Source: Euprymna scolopes (lineage: Eukaryota; Mollusca; Cephalopoda; Sepiida; Sepiolidae). From it: a DNA stretch of 24,220 bases. The notes under the pieces were generated by a model that was given only the letters and a program-made list of their open reading frames with translations, was not told the origin of the DNA and did not search any database. The translations under genes were made by a program, and so were the position numbers. Shown piece after piece: positions 1-10,567 of the stretch. The stretch is taken from positions 4,627,259 through 4,651,478 of the forward strand of contig CM044489.1 of assembly GCA_024364805.1 (NCBI GenBank). The letters run 5' to 3'. Each line of letters opens with the position of its first letter. The stretch's first letter is position 1.

Positions 1-882
<882 letters not shown>

Positions 883-2590
883 AACAAGGCACATTGCAAA
901 TTTGATGAAGGGGGTTACTATCGGGCCATAACGTGTTGGGATACTATGTAGGGAGTTGAGCAGCAAGATGTCCGTTCACATTATATTTCAACTTCTACAT
1001 GTCGGTACAGTTGGAAATGTAGGAACACGAACGGGAGTTCCAAAGTCTAGCAGTTCTGGGGAAGAAACTATTCGAGTAGAAGGCACTTTTACATCTAGTG
1101 AGGTCTAATGTGTATGGATGAGATGTTGTGCTTGTAGCGTTTGTTAGAGGTATTTATCTCGGGGAAGTACAAGGGCTTGTATTTCGTCGGAGCATCAACC
1201 ATTAAGACGAACATACATCATGATACAACATTTTATCAATGGGACAGAGGCTGAGGCTTTGATAACAGTTAAGGATCTATGAAGTTGGCGACGCTTGTTT
1301 TAACCTTATCCAGCAGCGAGAAACGAGTAGCACATGAACCAGTCCAAAGGTGATCACATTAGTCCATAAATGGGCGAATGCTGGCTTTGTAAAAGAACTG
1401 TAAACATTCAGGCGTAAGTGAATTTTTAACACGGTATAGAGAGCTCACACTCTTTCGAGTGGCCTTGGCAATTCTCCAAATGTATCTGCACCAACTCATA
1501 TTTCCTTGTAAAAGTAAAGCAGAGGAGTATAAAAGCTGTACTTTCACGTAATGCATTATTAACCATAGTTATCGGTGGTAGAGAAGGTTTATTGTAATAA
1601 TTTAAGAAAACAAGCTCAGTCTTGGCAGCATTGAATGTGAACATCAACTTTTGCCCCATTCCACTAGGGATTGGAAGTCTACCTCTAGTGGTTCTGCCAT
1701 TTCCTTTAGTATGCTTCCATTCGTTTTCACCCTGTGCCTGATATAGAGCGAGGTATTATCAGCACACATACCTATCTCAGAGATAATGTTATCAGGGGGG
1801 TTATTTATGAATATTAGTCAAAATAAAGGTCCAAGAATCGACCACTGAGGTACGCCCGCATTTATATCATATTGCTTAGATAATGACCGTCGGAAACCAC
1901 TTAGATTATTCAATTCTTTACTTATTTAAGAAAGATTTAATTATGTTAAGTATTTTCCAGTGAGAAGCTATGATTTGTTATCCTCGTAAGCCCATTGTGC
2001 TAAACTCTGGAAAAGCGTAAAATACGTCTAGGGCTACTGCCTTACCCTTTCACTGTTTTGTCCAGTGAATGATATATACGTTCAGAGATTACGGTTAAAG
2101 TATCTACCCTAGAACCGGGTTACCTTAATTAATAATTTTTAGAAGTTTAGCAGCTGTAAAGTGATAGACTTCAGTTTGATATATTATGGACTCATATATT
2201 TTACAACAGAGCGAGGAGAATAATCGGGCGATAATGTAATGCCAACTTCTTTCGCCAGAATTCTTGTAAACTGGTCTCAAAGAAGCAGTTTCCCCGCAGT
2301 CAGAAATGCAAGGTGCGTTACAGCATGTTGTAAAGTTTGAAGAGAACTGCAGCAGTGCAGCGATCTCAGCGGAGTATTTTTGTTTTAATAGCACATCCGG
2401 GATGAAATCGGGTCCACACGCTTTCGAGGTGTCTAGGTTTTTTTTTCATGACATAATGTACCTGAAGGGATAATTTTCAAATCATCTAGCGGGGGGGGGT
2501 CTGCAAATGAAAGTCAGGGAAGGAGTGTTTGTATTCCAATATTGAGATTGAAGCAAACCGACTGGCAAACATATTAACATTCTCGCTTTA
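883..2590 (-). mobile_element. LINE copy A, CR1/Jockey-type, 5'-truncated and heavily decayed
   Basis: This is a non-LTR retrotransposon fossil read on the minus strand. Its 3' end (883-960) matches the 3' UTR of copy B, sharing the ccccaaacaaggcacattgc motif (complement strand). Moving up, 1359-1660 encodes thumb-region peptides (GNMSW, SLYRVKNSLTPE, FTFNAAKTEL) colinear with copy B. 1850-1880 holds the NINAG-type block before the catalytic region. 2125-2394 encodes PVYKNSGERSW and CCKIYESII, the RT finger region. About 2410-2440 reads KACGPDFIP, the conserved K-A-x-GPD-x-IP motif. 2500-2590 reads MFASRFASISILEY. Reading frames change repeatedly and stops are frequent, so it is an old copy. 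It abuts an R4-like LINE at about 2590. The exact 5' junction is uncertain by tens of bases. Confidence 0.85.
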
Positions 2591-4070
2591 TGTGTAAACC
2601 TTATGGTTGTTGGATAGTTGTGAGATTGCTGTTTGCTTATTATGTGGTTATAGCTTTTATTAGGTATCTAGGATATAGTTTTCCTTCCAATATTTTCTTT
2701 ATTTTCTTCTGCTTTAACAGTGTCTGCTTCAAATACTTCCAGAGATTAGTAGCTGCTATGTTTATACAATGACCCCAGTTTATCCTTTTCCATGATCAGT
2801 AGTGCGCATTCCGGTTATGCTCATTAGCATCTTTAGTTTTGATTTGGTTTCTGCAAACCGTTACAATTCGTCTATGTACATGAGCTATTTATTCTTTCAT
2901 CGGCATTAATAAATTGGTGTCAAGCTTGGCACGTTCTTACTAGGTTATTTAGAGGGATCTTGGCTATTATGAATAGCAGTGTAAGTAGGAAACCACATAT
3001 TTGTATTAGCTGGTATTTCAAGTCCCCATACACCCATTGCATTTTCAATCAAATTGATAATCTTGCCTGGTATTTTGTAAATAAACACATATTCTATTAT
3101 CCATGATTACGGATTCTGGCGTACGTTTCTTGTAGTCGATCCGTGTCATGGCGATATTTCTTTTCTATTGTTTACCGGCTTAAAGATATGTATAAATTCA
3201 TTTGTTTTTTCTTTTTTGTATCGTTATTGTTCTAGGAGATTATAAACAAAGTGGTAAATTTGTTCTCTTTGTTGTAGAACATTCCGCATTGTAGGTAAAT
3301 ATATAGCAGGCATGTAATTGCTGTTGATGATTGTTGTGTTTTAATTTTAGCAGGTTGTGATTTGTTTATGTTTCTTATTCGACCAATGCGGTTCTACCGA
3401 TGGTCACGATTCTGGCAAATTTGCTTTACGGGTTTATCTTTTCAGGGTCTGAATTAGTTTTTTTCATGGCGATGTGAGTTTTTGGGCGATATGCGTGCAT
3501 TCCGTCGTGACTGGGTGCGTTCCAGTTTGCTATTTTCCATATAGTGTGCTAAATGTTTCAATCGCTGATTACATTTTCTGCTTTTCTGTAGATTTACTGT
3601 AAGTTTTCTGTCATAGATTTTAGCCAGGTGGAATTTTATTTTGATCTTATCTCTCTTCTTATATCTTTATCTATCAACGCTTTGTTTTTATTGGGTTCAA
3701 TTGTACTGTTTTTGTTTTCGCTTCCGCTTACGTTTGATAGAACTTGCTTTCATTGTTTTCAAATCTCCTGTTGTGCATCCACTGTGCCGATTTTTATTTG
3801 TGTCGTCTTACATCCCTTTTTTATTTGTTTCAAATTTTGCTTCGATTCTTTCTTTTTTGCTCAGTTTTTCCCTGCTAGTAAAATGTCTACATTTATATCC
3901 TCTTATATTCGTTTTGATCCTCTGAATAATTTGTGTTACTTGTTTTTAGATTCTTGATGTGGTTTTCGGCCTGAATTCTTAAACATGTTTTGTCAGTCAT
4001 GTTTGTGTTTATTACTTTCTGCGTTATACATTCTATCCTGACACCTGTGTAAATTAAATTATTATGTAAG
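2590..4070 (-). mobile_element. R4/Dong-like LINE fossil (reverse transcriptase remains)
   Basis: Minus-strand translation in shifting frames gives a colinear series of non-LTR RT peptides. These are RRFENNESKFYQ (about 3745-3775), HLAKIYDRKLTVNLQ (3595-3640), APSHDGMHAY (3490-3520), NYMPAIYLPTM (about 3300-3330), IDYKKRTPESVIMD (3100-3145), IYKIPGKIINLIENAMG (3030-3085), YIDEL then FAETKSKLKMLMSI (2815-2885), and ALLIMEKDK and LEVFEADTVKAEENKENI (2680-2815). The IDYKKA(Y/F)DSVPHSWI and (Y/F)(M/I)DDLKLYA pattern fits the R4/Dong/Rex6 LINE group, which carries a restriction-like endonuclease. The YIDE variant, several stops and frame changes show it is dead. The 3' portion is absent at the junction with copy A and not recognised beyond it. 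The N-terminal limit and the clade are less sure than the LINE call. Confidence 0.68.
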
Positions 4071-4194
4071 AGTATATATTGGAATGCAGGAAAAGAGCGT
4101 TCAACTTCCCATTTTTCTGCTTACAGTTCAGACTATTTTTCGTTCCGTAGGGAATTTGTATGATGTTTTCATCTAATATGTATTAGTTTAGTTC

Positions 4195-4555
4195 CGTTAT
4201 TTCGTTGGTTTGTCTTGAATTGGAAGCCATGTTAAATTTCAGAGAAGTGTGTGAGAGGTAGCTATTATATACATAGCCTGGATATGTAGAATTATCAGTA
4301 GGGCTATGTTTTGTACAGGTTCTAAACTTTATATATTTGTCAATAACAAAAGTCCATTTTAATGTGTACACAGAAAAATATGTGCTCGAAGGCTAAAAGA
4401 TAGATTATTTGATGGGGATTTTTTTATTCAGATAAAATGATACTCTAACGTTAATAAATTCGGTTGGTTAGTTCCTATCAATAGCGTTTATAAATAGAAT
4501 CTCCAGATTTTAAGGGATCATATCCCAGTACATATAACACATATTGCAAAAGCTT
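4195..4555. repeat. Dispersed repeat, copy 1 (partner at 7075-7475)
   Basis: This block aligns by eye, in the same orientation, with 7075-7475. Shared landmarks in order are ttgaatt...aatttcag, gtagctatt(a/c)tatac, tgtgt...gctggaaggctaa-like, and tttataaatagaat. Identity looks like roughly 60-70 percent with indels. It lies just upstream (on the minus strand) of the R4-like LINE, so it could be the 5' part of that element. Only some of the conceptual peptides align (NSYLSHTSLKF against NSYPSATLLKL), so coding origin is unproven. Confidence 0.5.
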
Positions 4556-4602
4556 CCTATTTTTATATAATGTGAAAAAACATATAGTTGATGTCTTATT
4601 CT

Positions 4603-4604
<2 letters not shown>

Positions 4605-4687
<83 letters not shown>

Positions 4688-4698
4688 TATATATATAT
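4605..4698. repeat. (TA)n microsatellite, interrupted once
   Basis: A dinucleotide array of about 94 bp with one AAA interruption near 4683-4685. It lies about 90 bp downstream of the hammerhead candidate in the ribozyme's reading direction (minus strand), the same arrangement as the PLE end at 21719-21991. Confidence 0.96.
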
Positions 4699-4785
4699 GG
4701 TAAAACTGGTAATTAGTAAAAACCTGAAGAGAGTGGTCAATACTGTTGCAGAGCAAATATGCTTTTTTATTTTTTATCACCGTTT

Positions 4786-4860
4786 TATCTGTTTGGTTAC
4801 ATATGTTTCGGATGTTGGACCGTGTTTACTATCTAACAGCCTCGTCAGACCTTACAGAAA
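4786..4860 (-). ncRNA. Type I hammerhead ribozyme candidate
   Basis: Read on the minus strand, the conserved core is complete. CTGACGA (4848-4842) fits CUGANGA, and GAAA lies at 4809-4806. Stem II pairs 4841-4835 with 4810-4816: six of seven pairs, G-C next to the core, with further pairing inside. Stem III is the self-complementary ACATATGT (4806-4799), four pairs with no loop, as in hammerheads that work as dimers. The cleavage triplet is GTA, with A17 at 4798. Stem I pairs GGT (4851-4849) with ACC (4797-4795). A 2x2 A/A internal loop follows, then TCTGT (4858-4854) with ACAGA (4792-4788). This layout matches hammerheads known from Penelope-like elements and related retroelements. The pairing is read from sequence; activity is inferred. 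No protein of the parent element is recognisable beside it. Confidence 0.78.
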
Positions 4861-5930
4861 TGGTTGGTTAGTATTAGGAAGAATTGTTTTTAGAAGGAAT
4901 ACGAGAAAAATGTAATGAAAAAGGAGGTGGTTTGGGGTGGGAGATAATAGAGGGGAACGCGGGTAATGACAATATTTCAGTTTTGAAGGTTAAAATATAT
5001 TAGGTTGTGGTGTGTGTGGAGGGTAGCACATTCAGGTAGGCTTGGGTGGAGATATGTGGATATAGGGAGGGGGTGGAGAGAGGATGGTAAACAGAAAAGC
5101 GAGGGGGTAATGAAAGGAGGGGGGAAATAAGTTTAAATTTTTGACTACTTTTTCCCCTTGTTCGACAAGGTGCATTAAGTAGATGAGAGGGAGAGAGATA
5201 GATGGGAAGAAAAGGGAGAGTGAGAGAGAGGATGAGAGGGAAAGTGTTAGTGTAGCTGTAATGTTTGGCAGTTACACTGTTTCATTTACGGTTTTCTTGG
5301 TCGCTGTTCATTTCCTAGTGGGTAATTTATAAGCAGTTAAGAGTTAATACATCTGTTGACTCTCGCATAAAAGTCAATGTACGACTGCATAGGCATTGTT
5401 TTTATATGTGTGCACCTATATGTCTACATATTGGTGTGTAATATGCATGTATATGTATTATGCGTTTTTTATGCGTGCGTCAACGTCTGCATTAAGTATT
5501 AACTGCTTAAAAACAACCCAGTATGAAATGAACAGCGACCACACAGACCGTGAATGAAACATTGTAACTACCAAACATGACAGCTACACTAACCCTTTCC
5601 CTCTATCTCTCTGCCTTTCCTCCCATCTATCTCTCCCTTTCCTCCCATCTATCTCTCACCCTCTCATCTACTTAATACACCTTATCGAACAAGGGGAAAA
5701 AGTAGTCAAAATTTAAAACACAAAAATTGAAACTCATATTTCCCCCTCCTCTCATTACCCCCTCACTTTTCTCTTTACCATCCTCTTTTCACCCCCCCCC
5801 CTTCCTATATCCACATATCTCCACCCAAGCCTACCTGAATCTTCTACCCCCTCCTTTTTCTTTCCCTCTTTTTTATCGTATTCCTTCTAAAACAATTCTT
5901 CCTAATACTAACCAACCATTTCTGTAAGGT
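4849..5930. repeat. Imperfect palindrome of about 1.08 kb (arms about 470-530 bp)
   Basis: The left arm (4849-5382) is the reverse complement of the right arm (5462-5930), with an extra segment of roughly 50-60 bp in the left arm near 4940-5015. The outermost bases match: ACCTTACAGAAATGG at the left, CCATTTCTGTAAGGT at the right. Long inner blocks also match, such as ggcttgggtggagatatgtg against its complement near 5815-5835, and the purine-rich block 5165-5250 against the pyrimidine-rich block 5585-5680. Identity looks like 85 percent or better over most of the arms. The central loop is about 80 bp (5383-5461). I see no target-site duplication at the ends. It could be a foldback element or an inverted duplication of one repeat. 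A transcript crossing it would fold into a long double-stranded hairpin. Confidence 0.93.
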
Positions 5931-7074
5931 ATGTTATGTCTAAATCACAGTAGGCGTTTTCTATCGGAATACACTGTTTAAATTATTACAATGCTATTAA
6001 GGTACACCAGTTTTTTGTTTTATTAGTGATTAATGATTTAGTTGCATTTTGTTTACTAGCAGTTAGTACAAAAAATATATTTTGTTTAGATTTCAGGATT
6101 AGAAGAACCTTTTCCAGAATACAGAAACAAAGTTAGCATTTATTGTTACTTAGCGAGATTTTCGCATCACCTTTTTTCAAAACGACATTGTTTACTCGAC
6201 TTCCATCGGTTAGAACTTCGAAGTGAGTCTATTAAAATTAAGATATAAATTGATGAAATCCGTTGGCGTAGAACCACAATCGACTAGAAAGTTTTTACTG
6301 TGTGTTGAAGTGTCAAACGCACATAAAAATAAATATATTCGCTAACAGAACACTCCATATTTCCAATGGAGTCCCCTTTTGAAATTCTCCTATCTACCTT
6401 TGAAATTCTTGTTATTTGGTCGACCACAATTATAGTAAATAATGTTCGCCCTTTTCTTAGAGGAAAAAATTGCTTTTGGAAAAGTAGCGATTTTTATTCG
6501 AGGTAAAGAGATAGTTCATCTTTGGAGTTTTTAGTGCACATTTTAACATTTCCTGATATTTGTGAATTCGTCTTTTTTTTCTATGATCATTTTCTCAGTT
6601 TCCTAGTAACTACTTAGTTTCCTTGAACTGACTAAACTTGTATTTTTTTAATCACAGTGATAAACGGTTAAAATCACTCAACAACATTTTAAGGATCATG
6701 GAGATTAACAGTCTGTCGCTAATACCTTCGCCAGCCATTTTTTAATGAATTTGCTGTTGTCTGGATCCTTGTAATTTAATTTGTAATCCCTATAGCTTCC
6801 CTACTTTTGCAGATGTCGATTCAGTACATAAAAAGATAATTTGAAGTTTAACGCTCGATAATAATATTAATATAACCAATGCTTTATAAACATATTCCAA
6901 GCTTAACGCATTACCAGGGAGTTTAGTAATCTAAGCACTGTAATTTTTCAGCAAAAGACTGTTTTTCAATGAACTTAGGGAAGTGTCTGTTTTTTAGGTT
7001 GTACCTGAATTACTGTATGCAACTTTACGATTCGTAAATATCTTCAACTGCAAATATTAGAATTTTCATTCTTA
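5931..7074. other. No recognised feature
   Basis: AT-rich unique-looking sequence. I searched both strands by eye for LINE, hAT and PLE peptides and saw none. No long open frame is present. Confidence 0.4.
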
Positions 7075-7475
7075 TTTATCAGTCAAGTACAGTCAATGCT
7101 GAACACCTTAACTCTTGAATTTAAAGCAATTTTCAATTTCAGAAGAGTTGCCGATGGGTAGCTATTCTATACAAGTACTCAATATGAAGAACTGTTGGTT
7201 GGTCGCTGTTTTATATCGGATGTTTTTCTTCTATTATACAGCAAACAAAGGGCGTAAGATGCGTTTATGTGTTTCCACTAAAGAAATTATGCGCTGGAAG
7301 GCTAACAGTTTTAATTTTTCTAGATCAATTCTGGTTCTTGTTTGGTTGACAACAGAAATGAAATTAATTTGATTTGTCAGTTCTTATTAGTATCATTTAT
7401 AAATAGAATATCCTGACTTTCAGGGGTTATATTCCATCATATATCAAAAATATTGAAATATTTTCAGTTCTCATG
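7075..7475. repeat. Dispersed repeat, copy 2 (partner at 4195-4555)
   Basis: The second copy of the repeat described at 4195-4555, in the same orientation. The clearest matches are aatttcag...gtagctattctatac near 7137-7172, the ggaaggctaa block near 7296-7305, and tcatttataaatagaata near 7393-7410. An 85-codon open frame inside it (7115-7372) is not conserved between the copies and is probably chance. Confidence 0.5.
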
Positions 7476-9278
7476 TTTATAGTGTTTGAGTTTTGAAGGC
7501 CTTCTGCATGTGGATTCTGGATCCGTCATTTCTTTGATCCGTTGTATTGTAGTCACTAAACATGTTGCAACTATGTTTTACATTACCGAAATCCATGGTC
7601 ATTAGGATATCCTCTGAACCAACATCCTATTACTAGTATATTCTCTTATTTCGTTATTTTTTCCATCTGTTTTATGTTGTTCAGTTTGTCTTTTTTTCTG
7701 TTTCATCTCTATAATTTTGGCACCAGTAATTGGAGGGGAATACTTACCCGTCCTATGTCTGTGATATTATCGTTGCTGAAATTAGAAGGGGAGCCAACAT
7801 TGTCAGGGGATGGACCAGGTCCCCAAAGCTAGCCAGCAATTTAGCACAGTTCATTCCTGACACCCAAACTTTTCTCCTGATATCGAGGGTATATGCTATT
7901 TGTTGTTACATTTATAATATTGTGGTGTTTGTGGTAACACCAGTCCAAGAATATTTTACCTGTACTTCTGCCACATAGTGTTTACTTCCCATCTAGATAT
8001 TAGGCAAGGTGCACTAGCAAACCCACATAAAATATATGGGCAGACATTATTAGGCAGTCCAAATCATGCATTGTTATTAATATATTTATTATGGATAGTC
8101 ACAAAGACCATCATAAACCATCCATTTTTGAGTAACACTTTTAGCGTTCTCTTGAGTCTGAATGACAGCAAGTTTGCCGAGATTAGTAGAACTCTTCCTT
8201 TCTTACGACAACATTTTCAAAGTATACCGAGTGCCGCTACCATTGACTCCTGTAATGCACAATGTTATTTTTAGAGTCTAGGTTAAAAAATGTTGAAACA
8301 AAGTTTCAGATATAACGATACACAACTATTTGTATATGTTGTATTAAATAATTATATTTCTGATATTTCATTAAATATATATTCTGAAACAGAATGTGTA
8401 AAAGTTAAGTCAAAACGGCTAAAATTAAGACGATAATAGAATGCCTGAGATTTTCGCCATAGAATTTCTTATCAACGAACGGAGTGTCGCCAGGAACTGT
8501 TGACCTGCTATAAACTTCACGACAATCAAATAGATTTCTCCCCTCTGTTCATAATGTTTTTGTTGTAATGCATTTTATTGTTGAATGATGACCAAGGAAA
8601 AAAGGAATATCCAGTTAATAGAAGAATGGACACACTCGAATAGAAGTGCGTGCAGTTTTTATTTCATGAAACCGCTAACCCAACCTACGCATCGAGGAAT
8701 TAAATAAAGAAACGAATGAATACTGTAGCAGGTTATACGTACATCACATGCCCAAACAGTAATACATGAATATAATTCACATATCTGATAGATAAATGCA
8801 ATAATAAATGGAATAGATTGTGTTTTTGAATAAATCAAAATAAAAGTGTTTAGGAATGTTTTCCATTAATATAAGTTCCCCACTTTGAAATTTGCTTAAT
8901 ATCAAAAATTAGCTCCACATCGGCGCTTTTACACATCTATAATTGAAGCGTCTCTTTAGATATTAAAAAGGGGGTTACCCCATCATTTTCCTTCCCAGCA
9001 TTGAATGCCTTTGTAAATATATTCGATGTGTTCCGATGAGTAAAATGCAGAAAAGAGAACACTAGCTCTAGAAATGATGTAAGTACATGTATTTACATGT
9101 CGCTTATTTGAAACTGCTATACAACTCATACAACACTTGTTCGTACTTAAAATAATTACATCATAGTTAAAAAAAACCCTACTCAAGACAATTACATGGA
9201 ACATGGCTGATAACATCATGATTTTTGTATACAAACATATATTCCTACAAGAAAGAACTATTACTATACTACTAATAT
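7476..9278. other. No recognised feature
   Basis: AT-rich sequence with several open frames of 80-100 codons (7730-7978, 7978-8274, 8983-9282). None has a domain, a catalytic motif or a signal I recognise. 7730-7978 and 7978-8274 abut but show no splice or coding pattern that would join them. Confidence 0.4.
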
Positions 9279-9340
9279 ACAACTACTACTACTACTACTG
9301 CTACTACTAATAATAACAATAATAATAAAAATAATAATTA
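9279..9340. repeat. Compound (ACT)n/(AAT)n microsatellite
   Basis: ACT trinucleotides at about 9280-9308 pass into AAT trinucleotides with imperfections to about 9340. Confidence 0.93.
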
Positions 9341-10374
9341 AAATCCGGGAGATTAATGAGAAAATACAGAGGATAAAAATAATGAAAACTGCAGAAATTT
9401 TAAGGAAAACCCTCGAATGCAGTGACTAACACGCATGAAATAAAACAATCTGAACATAGAAAAACGGCTACAGATGTAAAACACAAATAACACATCACAT
9501 GTAATCATGAAAACTGAGACGGTATAATTGTAAGTTATTTGTGTGTGCAACCCTTAACTGGTACGACATCAAATAATGAGGAGTGTAGATGTGGGGGGGA
9601 GACATAGAGAGAAAGCACTATTCAGGCCTCCCCTTGTTGAGTGCTAAAATATCAGTGAATCTTATTGCCATCACAAATTCAGTACAAACCAACGATCTCT
9701 GCCAACGAAGCGGTTGTTGCAATTATGTTCAATTTTAAAAGTATTAAAGGGGTTGAAGAGTACTGGAAATCTTCGAAAACGTTGATAGACTCCATAGAGG
9801 ACCACAAGTGGTTCTCAAAGATGAAAAAATGCGTAAAGACTTCTCGTCAGTCTATAATAATAAAGAATAGTCCTGACATCGAATGGCGCAATATCAATAG
9901 TCTGGAAAAGTCGAGTAAACCAATGTAGAAAAGAAATCACTAACCTGACATTTACAGGTTAACTGCGAAGAAGACTGAAAACTTCTGAGTGTTGATGTCA
10001 TTCAAATTCCAGTAAATGTTAATGATCGTTGTCAGCGAAACATATGGTAGAAAACGGATGTTGCGATAACGCAAATTCATTTGCAAATAATATCTTACGA
10101 ATTGAAAAGTATTCAAAATCTAGGAAGAATTATTGCCGCTAATCCTCTAGAGAACAACACCAGTTGCTATCATGGAGTCACACTTTAATGAACATTTTCA
10201 AACGACATAATGTTTGAATTTGTCCGAACAGTCTTGAAAGAATTGTAACTAACGATGCAATACACTATTTGTTGGTATAACTCCCTTGTTTGAAGTCTTG
10301 GTTTTTGTTATAACAATATATATATAGTACTGTTTCGCACCTCATCACTGCGGCAAGAGGGGAATTGCCTCAAA
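9341..10374. other. Mostly featureless; one exon-like open frame
   Basis: The only feature of note is an open frame whose first ATG is at 9725 and which ends at 9928, about 67 codons. It has a soluble, Lys/Glu/Trp-containing composition (EEYWKSSK, WFSKMKK, SPDIEWRN) unlike the hydrophobic chance frames around it. I do not recognise it, and no splice site is convincing. The rest is unstructured. Confidence 0.3.
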
Positions 10375-10436
10375 CCAGGATCGAGACCCGACTGCCTAAA
10401 TGACAGTCAAGGATTCTCACCATTGTGCTATACGGC
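10325..10436 (-). repeat. tRNA-Asp-like SINE head (or tRNA pseudogene)
   Basis: On the minus strand the segment 10436-10375 has a tRNA-like order. The A-box-like TAGCACAATGG is at 10430-10420. An anticodon arm with loop CTGTCAT carries GTC (Asp) at 10404-10402. The B-box-like GGGTCTCGATCC is at 10389-10378, within a T-arm TCGGG/CCTGG. The expected 7-bp acceptor stem does not form. The sequence continues past the T-arm toward a short TA run near 10317-10326. A tRNA-derived SINE with internal pol III promoter fits better than a working tRNA gene. No SINE body or second copy is seen in the window. Confidence 0.55.
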
Positions 10437-10472
10437 TATTGCTGTGTGGGTAACGGATTATCGACGTTTTGA

Positions 10473-10567
10473 CATATATATCAATATATATATATATATA
10501 TCAATATATATCAATATATATATATATATATATATATGTGTGTATATATGCGTGTGTGTGTGTGTGC
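10473..10567. repeat. Compound (TA)n/(TG)n microsatellite
   Basis: Blocks of TA separated by repeated 'tca' interruptions, then TG dinucleotides from about 10537 to 10567. Confidence 0.94.

Noticed and set aside
3628-3957. Two overlapping hydrophobic plus-strand frames that look like membrane proteins.
   Set aside because: They are antisense to the A-rich coding strand of the R4-like LINE; T-rich antisense DNA always gives Phe/Leu/Ile-rich frames.
5727-5927. Pro/Phe-rich 66-codon frame.
   Set aside because: It lies in the pyrimidine-rich right arm of the palindrome; low complexity explains it.
9840-9860. CTGACGAG on the minus strand (complement of ctcgtcag).
   Set aside because: No GAAA partner lies at a usable distance and no stems form.
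10330-10365. TGATGAG...CGAAAC on the minus strand after the SINE head, resembling another hammerhead core.
   Set aside because: The C before TGATGA is replaced by G, stem II would have one or two pairs at most, and no matching stem I forms.
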